A DNA stretch of 35,254 bases from Bacillus sp. JCM 19058 (GTDB lineage Bacteria; Bacillota; Bacilli; Bacillales_H; Bacillaceae_D): positions 1-35,254 of the forward strand of contig BAXO01000059.1 in assembly GCA_001310555.1 (NCBI GenBank), given 5' to 3'. The translations under genes were made by a program, and so were the position numbers. This document shows positions 1 to 8,767 of this stretch, one piece after another. The notes below the pieces were generated by a model. That model did no database searches. It was given only the letters and a program-made list of their open reading frames with translations, and was not told where the DNA came from. Each line of letters begins with the position of its first letter. Position 1 is the stretch's first letter.

Positions 1-103
1 TTTTTTTTGAAAATGCAAAAATTTTATAATTAGCCTTATATCAGGACATTTGTGGAAAGGAATCAAGAGTTATGATGCAATATTATCGGAAGGAGCATCA
101 TGT

Positions 104-884
104 ATGAATAGTGGCATTAAAAACCAAATCAACAGTGTCTTTGTCCATGTAAGTGACCTTAATCAGTCTGCAAAATGGTACAGCGATTTGTTAGGCCTGG
201 AATTAAAGGAAGAAAGGTTAAATGGCGGGCCAGTATATTGGATGGAGTTGGATGGTTATACGGGCATACTTCTAGACGATAACAGCGTAAACAAGCAAAG
301 AGAAGGTTGGGACATGGACCTAGTACCACAATATATGTACGTAGCACATAATGTGCAGAGTGCCTATGAACAACTGAAGCAAAACGGGTTTCGTATTACT
401 TTGGACATTGAAACACCGCATGAAGGATTAACGTTTTTCAACAGTGTAGATCCAGATGGAAATGTATTCATGGTGTGCAATGCAGATGATGAGGCTGAAC
501 CGCTAAACAGGGTGGTACAAGTACCGATCAAACATACGATCCCTGCTGTCTTTGTCAATGTGACACAGATGCAAAAAGCAGCTAACTGGTACTTTACCTT
601 ATTAGGCATGGAACAACAGGCAGTAGATACAAAAGAAACGATTGTCGAAATCAGCAGTGCAAAAGGTGCGGATGTACTACTAGACTCGAATCGCTATTTA
701 CAAGGAGAGGAATATAAGATATTATTCATGTTCGACACTGAGGATATTGACGCTGCCTATGAATATGTACGAAAAAAAAGCGATTCCTGTTTTTACAGAG
801 ATTGAAAGGCCCGGGTTTGTCTCTTTTTTCACGATCAGTGATCCTGACGACAACGTAATTATGATTTGCCAAAGCCATGAGTAG
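104..884 (+). pseudogene. VOC (glyoxalase/bleomycin-resistance) family protein, two tandem domains, frameshifted
   Basis: Start ATG at 104 is set by GGAAGGAG at about 88-94; the longer open frame from 50 has no ribosome binding site. Two VOC half-repeats are visible: residues about 8-125 (FVHVSDLNQSAKWYSDLLG) and about 145-260 (VFVNVTQMQKAANWYFTLLG), the second ending in a 'DPDDNVIMICQ' strand typical of this fold. The frame breaks at an 8-A run (772-779). With 7 A the protein continues through 'AIPVFTEIERPGF' to a stop at 882-884, the normal length for a two-module protein. VOC proteins bind a metal and act as dioxygenases, isomerases or drug-binding/resistance proteins; the substrate here cannot be told. 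As sequenced it is broken, but the shift looks like a homopolymer miscall. Confidence 0.82.
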
Positions 885-1166
885 CCAAGCATGTGAGTAC
901 TGCATGGATAGGGCTTATTTGAGGCATTCACTAGACCTTCGTTATCCGCGCAGCTTTCGGCTTTCTTCTTTTGGCCACGTTGCTTGAAGACATGTGAGGT
1001 TAAACAATAGTGACATATTTCATCGTCTTCTATTTAGATTAGGAGGATTACTTAGCAAAACTATAAAAGCAATTTTCCGAATTATTGACTTCTTATTAGC
1101 TAATATTGTTGAATCATAGATCTGATTGGGCGAATAATGGATAAAAAAATATGAGATCAATCGTTG

Positions 1167-1197
1167 TTGACTCTTACCTGAGGTAAGGGTCTATTGT
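1167..1197 (+). promoter_or_regulatory. MerR-type promoter/operator upstream of the TipAS-MerR gene
   Basis: TTGACT (1167-1172) and TATTGT (1192-1197) are separated by 19 bp instead of 17, the hallmark of promoters untwisted by MerR-family activators. The spacer holds a perfect dyad CTTACC-TGA-GGTAAG (1173-1187). The regulator starts 27 bp downstream, so autoregulation is likely. Confidence 0.75.
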
Positions 1198-1223
1198 TGA
1201 TGTAAAGGGAGGTGAAATTCTAT

Positions 1224-1959
1224 ATGCTGACAGTGAAACAAGTGGCCGATTTGACCGGGATAACAGTCAAAACGCTCTATCATTATCACAAGATTGGCTT
1301 GTTAGAACCTGGTGAAGTCACTGAAGCTGGATATCGACTGTATGGAGATAAGGAATTAAAAAGGTTGCAGCACATTTTGTTTTATCGTGAGTTGGAGTTT
1401 TCGTTGGAAGATATTCAGAAAGTTTTAGGTGAACAAAAGAATCGGTACAAAGTTTTAGTCGAACAGAAAATATTGATGGAAAAGAAGAGAGAGCGGGTTA
1501 GCTTAATAATAAGTACGATTAATGAAACGATTCATTTTGAGAAGCGTGGAAAGGTGATGGATGAGCAAAATATGTTCAAAGGGTTAAACAAAGAACAATG
1601 GCTAGAGCAGCTAAAAGAGCAAAATGAATATTTGAAAGAACAGTATCAATATGAGATTTCGATAGACGATGTAAGCAGTGATGAATTGGATGAGTCCGCA
1701 CGGGAATCTCAGGAATTTATGGACAAAATGGCTTTTGCGTTAAAGGAAGGGTGGGCTGTCGATGATGAAAGAGTGAAGCAGCTTATCTCTCAGCATATTA
1801 ACTATATAAATGACAATGTCATGGAGCTGGATGCGGAAGGCTTTGTGGAATCCACTTGGTTTTTTTATTAACGATGAGTTTCACAAAAACATGCTAGAGG
1901 AGCAACAAATTGGATTAAGTTATTATTTGTATGCGGCGTCTGTCAATTATTCGCAATAG
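1224..1959 (+). pseudogene. MerR-family regulator with TipAS-like ligand domain, frameshifted
   Basis: The ATG at 1224 follows AAAGGGAGGTG with good spacing; a GTG at 1212 lies inside the ribosome binding site and is rejected. Residues 1-70 are the winged-helix MerR domain (VKQVADLTGITVKTLYHYHK, then GYRLYGDKEL), followed by a dimerisation coiled coil (about 75-110). The C-terminal half resembles the TipAS antibiotic-recognition domain. The frame breaks in a 7-T run (1860-1866); with 6 T it continues 'FFINDEFHKNML' to the stop at 1957-1959, giving about 244 residues, usual for TipA-like activators. It would sense a drug or toxic compound and activate its own promoter and an exporter. The ABC ATPase stub begins 20 bp downstream, so the target operon was probably MerR plus ABC exporter. 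Confidence 0.82.
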
Positions 1960-1978
1960 AATTTGTCGATTGGAGGAA

Positions 1979-2115
1979 ATATAATAGAGCCTATCATAAA
2001 AGTGGACAAATTTGGTGACCAGTATCATAGTTCTGCCAAGAAAGCGGTAGACGATATCATCTTCGAGGTAAATGAGGGAGAGTTTTTCTCCTCCCTCGGT
2101 CCAAATGGTCTGTGT
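1979..2115 (+). pseudogene. ABC transporter ATPase, N-terminal stub
   Basis: The reading frame gives 'IIKVDKFGDQYHSSAKKAVD' then 'VNEGEFFSSLGPNG'. This is the start of an ABC ATPase up to the first half of the Walker A motif (GPNGxGKT/S). Homology stops at about 2112, where unrelated sequence begins. A GGAGGAAAT ribosome binding site sits at about 1973-1981, but the expected ATG reads ATA, so the start may also be lost. It follows the MerR gene with a short gap, consistent with a drug-export ATPase in the same operon. Everything after the P-loop is absent from the window, so this is real truncation and not a frameshift artefact. Confidence 0.6.
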
Positions 2116-2176
2116 AACTATAGAAAAAAAATGCGAAGTAAAAACGAAAAAGGGGATAAGAAACCAAGTCAGCTCA

Positions 2177-2448
2177 TCACACGAATGGGTTTTTATTTCT
2201 ATGTGCTGCTTTCTTGTTCTCTTTCGTAAATTCCAACATACGTTTATGTTGATTGGCAAAGTTGAATTGAACCGTTATTTCGCTGTTTTCATGAACGAAA
2301 ATGGTATCAATCAATTCAAGTAGTAATCCACGTTCGAGAGAGTGGATATTCTTGTACTTCAAAAAGGCTTGGAGATACGAAGCATTTACACCAATCTTTT
2401 TTTTGTATCACTTTTATTTCCTGTCCACAGTTCTGAATTTTTGCATAA
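2177..2448 (-). pseudogene. Large serine recombinase, C-terminal fragment
   Basis: Reading leftwards, residues such as 'LLLELIDTIFVHENSEITVQ' followed by 'FNFANQHKRMLEF' match the C-terminal end of large serine recombinases/integrases (region called DUF4368 in some of them). The fragment starts near 2448 (IQNCGQEIKVIQ) and crosses an 8-T run (2397-2404) where 7 are needed. The catalytic N-terminal resolvase domain and zinc ribbon are missing. It abuts the DUF418 fragment directly, so it is probably a relic of a mobile element that inserted or recombined here. Confidence 0.55.
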
Positions 2449-2629
2449 TTAGTCAGTACCATACGTCCTACAGCTTTTAAAGGATGCAGTATCCGTTGCC
2501 ATATGTCTCTTTGCAGAAGCAACAGGACCGAAGTGATATAGAAAAAAAACATAGAGCTGGTCCGCTAATCATCACACCAATGATGTGTGCCGTATTGTAT
2601 ACCGTCCAAACCATCAATATAGTCCCAGT
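2449..2629 (-). pseudogene. DUF418 membrane protein fragment
   Basis: Reading leftwards, a membrane segment (ISGPALCFFYITSVLLLLQ) is followed by 'ILHPLKAVGRMVLTNY', the GRMxLTNY signature of DUF418 transporters-like proteins (YeiB relatives). Homology stops right after LTNY, where the recombinase fragment starts. Upstream, the frame changes near an 8-A run (about 2541-2548). The rest of the ~350-residue family is absent. The boundary with the XRE fragment to the right is uncertain because that fragment also ends in membrane segments. Confidence 0.5.
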
Positions 2630-3001
2630 GGATAAAGTCCCCAAGTCATTGTATTGGATAAAGCAACATTAACAATAGAAATGACAACAGCAGCAAACAA
2701 AATTGTCATATTGCGAAAAACTAAATGTCGATAAACATTATGAATCGTTTTACTTTTACTGTCTTCAAGAAGCTACGTTATTGCTTGTATGTCGCCGGTA
2801 CCACCCTTCGCTTCTAATGCTTCCAACTTTTCCGTTGTTAATCAAATTCTCAACAGAAATATCCAGCACCTCAGCCAATTTCGGTATAAGAGACACGTCA
2901 GGGTAACTAGCAAAAGAAGAGAAAAAAAATATATGACTCAGCAAGAGCTTGCAGACAAACTTCATATTACCGACAAAGCTGTATCAAAGTGGGAGCGAGG
3001 A
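2630..3001 (-). pseudogene. XRE-family regulator split by an internal inversion
   Basis: The minus strand from 2911 leftwards encodes 'SYPDVSLIPKLAEVLDIS', the second half of an XRE helix-turn-helix domain. The plus strand at 2912-3001 encodes 'MTQQELADKLHITDKAVSKW' and ERG, the first half of the same domain. If 2912-3001 is flipped, the minus strand reads ...VSKWERG-ASYPDVSL... in frame. Further left come 'EKLEALEAKGG' and two membrane-like stretches (NMTILFAAVVISIV, TMTWGLYPLG), as in XRE regulators with a C-terminal membrane tail, interrupted by frame changes and a stop. The gene is dead in this sequence. The DNA up to 3189 on the right shows nothing I recognise. Confidence 0.55.
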
Positions 3002-3189
3002 CAAATCTGGCGCAAGCAAACGCTCTTTCGCTGAAACAAACCCCCGAGTTAATCCTCTCGAGTAAGAAGAGCCTTTGTCCGTTTGATTTTTTAAATTCTT
3101 CATGCCACAAACAACCTCTCAAGCCGATTAAATGAAACATTGGATGCTGATAAACGTTGTGCACATAGCAATTCAAACGAAGCAATCTC

Positions 3190-4299
3190 TTAAATCCAAG
3201 ATCGCAAAGGAGTACGTTCTTTTAAAAACGTAGCCATGATCCATGAAAGGAAAACACATAGAATAACCTGAAAGATATACTTTCCGATGATCGGTATATT
3301 GATATTACTCATTAAATAGACAACAACAAATACAATGAGATAATGAACAATATATGTGTTATAACTATTCGCTGATAATCTTAGCATAAAGTCTGAACGT
3401 TTGTTGAAAAATCTCTTAAACAAAGAAATCAGCAACATTACTCCAGAAAATGTCATTCCATTGGTGGCAAATGCCAGGAGTGGATCATTTCCTGCACCCT
3501 CAATTGGATTGATATCTTTGATCACCAGTGTCCCCGCATAAAGAAGGAAGTTGGCTACATAGGCAAAGACCCAAGGAAAAACCCGAACCGTGTGCTCATC
3601 TGTAAACCACATCTTCATTGAAGCATATATCCCCAACGCAAAATACGCTGCATAGATGGGAAGCATCACTGGAGAAAAGTGAAGAATATAAAAGCTGATA
3701 AACACTTGGGGCTCATAAAAAAATCCCATACCATAATACAAGACAAATGTGAGGACTAGAAACAGTATATATACCCGACTCGGTACTTGGTGGTTAGAAC
3801 CCACCGCCTGAACATTCCAATATTGCAATCGAGAAATAATCGGTATGGAGGCAAGAGAGAATAGTAACAAAATACCAATAAACCACAAATGATGCGGGTC
3901 AATGTTTTCCGGTTGAAAGAATTCTTTCAACCAAAATTCCATCAAACCAACATTGCTTCCCCAAGACCGGTTCGCAATATACTGTGTTAGTGGAGCTAAA
4001 ATGATAAGTCCGAAAAGATAGGGGCTCCCCAACCGTCTAAGTCTATCTTTCGCAAACTGTGAACCTCCCTTTTTATACGAACCTATAACAAAATAGCCGG
4101 CGATAAAAAACATGATCGAATTTAGCATCGGACCACTTATCAGAAACGTCATAATCATAAATAGTGGATCGTATTTATCCGGTACTGGATTTTGGACAAA
4201 TTCAAACGCGTTAGTGTATAGTAATGTCACATGATAAACAATGACCATCGTAATCGTAAAAATGCGGAGATGATCCAAAAAGTAAATTCTCTTCTTCAT
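3190..4299 (-). CDS. Acyltransferase-3/OpgC-like integral membrane protein
   Basis: This is one of the few intact genes: 369 residues, ATG at 4299 behind AAGGGGGAAC. About ten hydrophobic segments fill the protein. The N-terminus 'YFLDHLRIFTITMVIVYHV' carries the conserved histidine of acyltransferase-3 family enzymes, which move acyl groups onto sugars or lipids at the membrane. The best overall match in style is to OpgC/MdoC-like proteins (glucan succinylation). The in vivo substrate is unknown. It starts 65 bp after the MerR regulator on the same strand and probably shares its promoter, so the enzyme may be induced by that regulator's ligand. A 7-A run inside the gene (about 3717-3723) is in frame, unlike many in this window. 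Confidence 0.8.
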   Translation of the reverse strand: MKKRIYFLDHLRIFTITMVIVYHVTLLYTNAFEFVQNPVPDKYDPLFMIMTFLISGPMLNSIMFFIAGYFVIGSYKKGGSQFAKDRLRRLGSPYLFGLIILAPLTQYIANRSWGSNVGLMEFWLKEFFQPENIDPHHLWFIGILLLFSLASIPIISRLQYWNVQAVGSNHQVPSRVYILFLVLTFVLYYGMGFFYEPQVFISFYILHFSPVMLPIYAAYFALGIYASMKMWFTDEHTVRVFPWVFAYVANFLLYAGTLVIKDINPIEGAGNDPLLAFATNGMTFSGVMLLISLFKRFFNKRSDFMLRLSANSYNTYIVHYLIVFVVVYLMSNINIPIIGKYIFQVILCVFLSWIMATFLKERTPLRSWI

Positions 4300-4364
4300 A
4301 ATTCGTTCCCCCTTGAATTAAAACGGCTCCCCAATACCTCTTAAAATCTTTAATTTGGTTCAAC

Positions 4365-5126
4365 TCATTCCCGATGATACGACTGACTCTTTCCGACCTT
4401 CCCCCATTTTGCCTCATAACGATCCATGATGCTTTCAATATATTTAATGACATCATCATCCAAAATGAACAAATTTCCTTCCTTTGGCGGTTGTTTTTGA
4501 AGCATCCAATACTTTTCAATAAGCGCTGGATCACCATGAAATGTATTTTCAAGAAAGGACACTAGTTTATTAGCCAAATGCTGTGAATTGAGCGATTCAG
4601 GGTCTTCATTCTTTTGCTCCTTGGCAGTCTTCAACAATTCAACCAATTCTTTGGATTCTTTTCCACCCAAATCCAAACTAGGGCTTTTCAAAATGTCTAG
4701 CTCGCGTTCATTAAAATATTGCTTCAAGAATAAATGATTGTTGTATTGATCTTCTTCCGTTTGCCTGACAAACTGAAAAATATTTCTCCAGCTAAGGTCA
4801 TGCTCAATCTGGGATAAATGCTGAGACAGTCGCAACATCCTTTCTAAATCACGGAGTCTTTCTTTTTCCTTAGTGATGAGGACTAACTGTTCTTCAAAAA
4901 CGTTTTCCCATTTTTTTTGATCCAGAATGGTTTTAATGTTGCTTAATTGAAAGCCGAGTTCCTTTAGGGCAATAATCCGTTGCAATGTAACGATATTTGT
5001 TTTTGAGTAGAAACGGTAACCCGATTCTGCGGTATAAGAGGGTTTCAACAGATTGATCTCTTCGTAATATCTAAGCGTTCGAACGGTTATGTTCATTTTT
5101 TTTGCTACTTCTCCAATACTGTACAT
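4365..5126 (-). CDS. MerR-family transcriptional regulator
   Basis: ATG at 5126 follows GTGGAGGTTCACG; the GTG at 5141 overlaps the ribosome binding site. Residues 1-70 form the MerR DNA-binding domain (MYSIGEVAKKMNITVRTLRY, then ESGYRFYSK). A coiled coil follows at about 75-120, then a helical effector domain of about 130 residues that is not TipAS and that I cannot assign to a ligand. Length is 253 residues, normal for this subfamily. The last residues (KSQSYHRE) could be altered by a frameshift, because another frame stays open there to about 4211; this is uncertain. The upstream promoter has the MerR-type long spacer, and the acyltransferase lies directly downstream, its likely target. 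Confidence 0.85.
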   Translation of the reverse strand: MYSIGEVAKKMNITVRTLRYYEEINLLKPSYTAESGYRFYSKTNIVTLQRIIALKELGFQLSNIKTILDQKKWENVFEEQLVLITKEKERLRDLERMLRLSQHLSQIEHDLSWRNIFQFVRQTEEDQYNNHLFLKQYFNERELDILKSPSLDLGGKESKELVELLKTAKEQKNEDPESLNSQHLANKLVSFLENTFHGDPALIEKYWMLQKQPPKEGNLFILDDDVIKYIESIMDRYEAKWGKVGKSQSYHRE

Positions 5127-5155
5127 CGTGAACCTCCACACTATTTGTCGTAATT

Positions 5156-5187
5156 ACTATACATCCTTACGTTAACGTAAGAGTCAA
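5156..5187 (-). promoter_or_regulatory. MerR-type promoter/operator for the 3.2-5.1 kb operon
   Basis: On the minus strand TTGACT (5187-5182) and TATAGT (5161-5156) are 20 bp apart. The spacer contains the perfect 16-bp palindrome CTTACGTTAACGTAAG (5166-5181). A long spacer with a central dyad is diagnostic for MerR control. The first ten bases (TTGACTCTTA) are identical to the operator at 1167. Confidence 0.75.
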
Positions 5188-5310
5188 TACGTTATTTGTA
5201 AAATGACAATAAAGTTATTTAAGGTTCATTGTAAAATCAATTGCAACAGATAAATAAACAAAAGCCACAGTCATTCCATTATGATGTAGTTGACCAAAAC
5301 ATACACATAA

Positions 5311-5408
5311 CAGGAGGATCGAGGGATAGACGGAATACCTCAAGGACGTTTATCTCCATTGGGTTTGGGAATCCATACACGTTTTACTTTTTGGGGTTTT
5401 GATGTAGG
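5311..5408 (-). pseudogene. Group II intron reverse transcriptase/maturase remnant
   Basis: The minus strand encodes 'TSKPQKVKRVWIPKPNGDKR' followed by 'P*GIPSI', matching the N-terminal RT motif of group II intron proteins (R-x-x-I-P-K-x-N-G-x-x-R-P-L-G-I-P). A TGA replaces the leucine codon, and homology is lost on both sides within about 100 bp. No intron RNA domain V was recognised nearby. This is a short relic; the rest of 5190-5485 holds nothing else I can name. Confidence 0.55.
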
Positions 5409-5485
5409 CAGAGAGGCAAAGCAAGTCCGTCGCTCGGTCGGAATTGTCGTTATAAACCTTGCTTTCAAATAGATGGGGCAGTGGG

Positions 5486-5520
5486 AAAAATGCCAATCAC
5501 ACTGAAATATGTGATTGGCA
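5486..5520 (-). terminator. Rho-independent terminator of the Gsi-like/ROK operon
   Basis: A perfect 11-bp stem TGCCAATCACA / TGTGATTGGCA (5491-5501 with 5510-5520), loop of 8, is followed on the minus strand by five T (5490-5486). It lies just past the ROK gene, whose intended stop is at 5544. Confidence 0.8.
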
Positions 5521-6696
5521 CTTACGAAACGAGAAAACAGGGGTTATTCTTCTAATGAAAAAAAAGTATTCACCAGCCACTAACCCTGCTCCAAGAACGA
5601 CACCTGTCCCTTCCAAATTGGAATATTTCACAGCTACTTCTTCTGCATAGGGCATATATGTGGAAACTTGATTATAAACACTTTTATTCAATTTTTCACA
5701 AAAACTAAAGAAGTCGCCGCTTAAAATAATCGAAGACGGGTTAAATGTCGTATATATATTTCCGAGCGCGATCGCTAAATAGGTAACGGCCTGTTCGAAG
5801 ATAGTTACAGCGCTCGGGTTCTTATCTAAATAGAGAGCCTTCAGCTCAGACATAGACTGGACGGCTAAGCTATAGCTTGCTTGATGGAGCAAAGCCTTTT
5901 CTGACACGTACGTAGCTAAGCAGCCTTTCCTTCCACATTTGCACAAATTTCCTTGGGGATTGACAATGCTATGGCCGATTTCACCCGCTTTGTTAGAATC
6001 CCCTCTAAATATTTCGCCATTTATTAATACCGCAGCTCCAACACCAGAGCCGATGCGGAGCAATACCATTGTTTCGGAGCGGTTCTCTGGTTGCGCATGC
6101 TGTTCCGCTATGACTTGCATTTTTAATTCATTGTCTACTCTCGTCGGCAAGTCTAGCGCTTCGGTCATATAGGAAGCTACATCAACGTTGTCCCACAGCA
6201 GTTGGTCAGAGTGAATTACACTCCCAGTATCTACATTGATATAGCCTGGTATGCCGATGCCGACGCCTGTGATACAGTGCTGTGGCAGCAGTTGCTCTGC
6301 AACAGTGATATTGATTAATTCCACAACTTTTTCGAGGGTCGGCCCAGGCCTTCCTCTCGTATGATAATCAAACTGCTGATAATGAACGAGCTCTCCCTTT
6401 AAATTGATCAGCCCCAGCCTAATAATATTCATATCAATCTCGATCCCTAACGACCAGCGCGCATCTTTATTCAACTCAAGCCGGATAGCATTTCGGCCAA
6501 CGCCGCTCGATTCATACTCCGATTCGCTAATTAAGCGCTCTTCTACTAATTCGTTGACGATGCGGCTAATTGATGTTGGACTCATCTTCGTTTCTTTAGC
6601 TAAGGCTGGTTTGGTTAAAGGGCCTCTTTCTTTTATTAATTCATAGATCCAGTGTTTATTCTGTTTCTTAATATACAATTGATCATGCTTCAGCAT
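5497..6696 (-). CDS. ROK-family transcriptional repressor (NagC/XylR type)
   Basis: ATG at 6696 follows GGGGGAAAGG. Residues 1-80 form a winged helix (ALAKETKMSPTSISRIVNEL), followed by a ROK sugar-kinase-like fold with the zinc motif 'CKCGRKGCLATY' and the nucleotide-fold 'GIGIPGYINVDTG'. The length suits a repressor more than a glucokinase. ROK repressors usually sense sugars. Here the gene is last in a peptide/glutathione-type importer operon, 88 bp after the second ATPase. The printed C-terminus is artificial: an 8-A run (5558-5565) should be 7, giving 'GEYFFSLEE' and a stop at 5544. As sequenced, translation runs into the terminator hairpin. Target genes are probably the upstream operon itself. 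Confidence 0.85.
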   Translation of the reverse strand: MLKHDQLYIKKQNKHWIYELIKERGPLTKPALAKETKMSPTSISRIVNELVEERLISESEYESSGVGRNAIRLELNKDARWSLGIEIDMNIIRLGLINLKGELVHYQQFDYHTRGRPGPTLEKVVELINITVAEQLLPQHCITGVGIGIPGYINVDTGSVIHSDQLLWDNVDVASYMTEALDLPTRVDNELKMQVIAEQHAQPENRSETMVLLRIGSGVGAAVLINGEIFRGDSNKAGEIGHSIVNPQGNLCKCGRKGCLATYVSEKALLHQASYSLAVQSMSELKALYLDKNPSAVTIFEQAVTYLAIALGNIYTTFNPSSIILSGDFFSFCEKLNKSVYNQVSTYMPYAEEVAVKYSNLEGTGVVLGAGLVAGEYFFFIRRITPVFSFRKCQSHISV

Positions 6697-6784
6697 TACA
6701 CCTTTCCCCCTTTCCTATCCATTTTTCTATATTGTAAGACAACGATCCATTGATAGGAAGAAAAGCGGTCAACTTCTTGTTGAA

Positions 6785-7776
6785 TTAGTTTGATTGACTG
6801 ACCAAAGGCTCATATAAATGGCATGAGACTTGCTGGTCAAGATCCTTTCTTGGCGAAAGGATTGGAGCCTTTGTCTTACATGATTCCATCGCCATCGGGC
6901 AGCGCGTATGAAAACAGCAGCCGCTTGGGGGATGGATCGGACTCGGCAAATCGCCTTTTAAAATGATACGCTCCCTTTTGTGACGGGGATCAATCGCTGG
7001 AACAGCCGATAATAGAGCTTTTGTATACGGATGTTTTGGATGGTTAAAAATTTCTTCCTTCGTGCCATATTCAACCATCGTCCCTAAATACATGACCCCA
7101 ACCTTATCGCTAATGTGCTCAACAACACTTAAGTCATGTGAGATAAAAAGAAAGGCAAGATTGAACGAATTCTGCAACTCTTTTAGCAGATTTAAGATTT
7201 GAGATTGAATGGAAACATCAAGAGCGGAAACCGGTTCATCGGCAACGATTAAATCCGGCTTCAGCATGAGCGCTCTAGCAATTCCGATCCGTTGTCGCTG
7301 CCCGCCGCTGAATTCGTGTGCGTATTTATAGGCCGATTGGCTGTTGAGGCCGACAACCTCAAGCATTTCTAATACTTGTTGCTCGCGTTCCTTTTTTGTT
7401 AAATTTGTATGGATGATGAGCGGCTCTGACACGAGCTCAAGCACCTTCATCCCTGGATTAAGCGAAGCATAAGGATCCTGAAAAACCATTTGGATTTTTT
7501 TGTAGTAAGGCTTTAATTCCCGCTTCGGTATGCTCGAAATATCAACTCCCTCAAACCGAATCTCTCCACTATCCGGCTCAAGCAAGCGATTGACTAGCCG
7601 CCCGGTCGTCGATTTTCCGCAGCCGCTCTCTCCGACAATGCTCAATGTTTCTCCTTTATTAATAGAAAAAGAGAGTTCGCTCACTGCTTTCAACGTCTGT
7701 TTTTTTTCTTAAAGGGACCCGCCTTTAACTTGAAATTCTTCGATACCTTCTCTACTTCAAGCAATGAATGCCCCAT
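6785..7776 (-). pseudogene. Oligopeptide/glutathione-type ABC importer, ATPase 2 (OppF/DppF-like), frameshifted
   Basis: ATG at 7776 overlaps the previous stop (TAATG), showing translational coupling. The protein has Walker A GESGCGKST, signature [14 protein letters not shown], Walker B DLIVADEPVSALD and H-loop ISHDLSV. The C-terminal extension with cysteines (CCFHTRCPMAMESCKTKAP) is typical of peptide-importer ATPases. The frame is broken near the N-terminus in an 8-T run (7700-7707), where 9 (or 6) are needed to join 'FKLKAGPFKKK' to 'TLKAVSELSF'. The corrected length is 330 residues, exactly as expected. It energises uptake with the neighbouring ATPase and the two permeases at the cytoplasmic face. 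Confidence 0.87.
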
Positions 7777-8749
7777 TACTTCTCCTCCTCATAAAGCCAA
7801 CAGCTGCAACGCCTTCCCGCTTCAAGCGGTTTAAGTGCTGGCTCTGCTTCTAAGCATTTTTGAAAGGCATTGGCACAGCGCGGTGCAAACCGACATCCCT
7901 GCGGCATATCGGTCGGAGGCGGTACATTGCCCGGGATCGACTTCAACGTTTCTACCTTCTCGCCTATTTTTGGTACGGATTCGATTAAGCCGCGTGTATA
8001 CGGGTGCTTTGGCGATTCGAACAACTCTGTCACCGATGCTTCTTCCACAATTCTTCCAGCATACATGACAATGACGCGATCGCACATTTCCGAAATGACA
8101 CCAAGATCGTGGGTAATGAGAAGTACAGACATGCCGACTGATTGCTGAATTTCTTTCATTAGTTCTAGTATTTGCGCCTGGATCGTAACATCAAGAGCTG
8201 TCGTCGGTTCATCTGCAATTAGTAACTCTGGATTACAGGAGAGAGCAATCGCAATCATCACCCGCTGCCTCATCCCGCCTGATAGCTGGTGTGGAAATTC
8301 GTTTAGCAATTGTTCTGCCTAGAGATACCTACTTTGCGCAGCATTTCTACTGCATGGGCTCTCGCTTTTGATTTGCTGTATTTCAAATGGAGCCGAATGA
8401 CTTCTGTCAATTGCTCGCCAATTTTCATCACTGGATTGAGAGATGTCATTGGCTCTTGAAAAATCATCGAAATTTGTTTTCCTCTGACTTTTCTCATTTT
8501 CGCATCACTGTATGCGGAGATTTTTTGAGTTTTAAAAAGAATTTCTCCGTCGGTTACTTTACCCGTTGTTCCTTTAAACAGCTTCATAATCGAAAGTGAT
8601 GTCACGCTTTTTCCACTGCCTGACTCGCCGACAAGGCCTAGCATTTCACCTTTTCGGACAGTAAAGCTAATATCATCTATAATGGTTAACGGCTGTTCAC
8701 CTTGTACAAACTGAGTTTGCAAGTTTTTCACTTCCAAGAGCTTTTCCAT
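7776..8749 (-). pseudogene. Oligopeptide/glutathione-type ABC importer, ATPase 1 (OppD/DppD-like), frameshifted
   Basis: The ATG at 8749 gives MEKLLEVKNLQTQF, preceded by AAGGAG ten bases upstream. Motifs: Walker A GESGSGKS, Q-loop MIFQEPMTSLNP, signature LSGGMRQRV, Walker [14 protein letters not shown], switch ITHDLGV, and the C-terminal cysteine region [13 protein letters not shown]. One base is missing near 8318-8320, where '[19 protein letters not shown]' changes frame. Restoring it gives 324 residues, the family length. It pairs with the ATPase encoded downstream. Neither half shows any other damage, so I consider it functional in the cell. Confidence 0.87.
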
Positions 8750-8767
8750 GCGAATCACGCTCCTTCA

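Noticed and set aside
2072..2323. Plus-strand frames over 2070-2320 as a small membrane protein
   Set aside because: They mix the ABC stub with the antisense of the recombinase fragment and have no supporting start or family.
7870..8148. 92-codon plus-strand open frame
   Set aside because: It is antisense to conserved OppD-like ATPase motifs and has no start signals.
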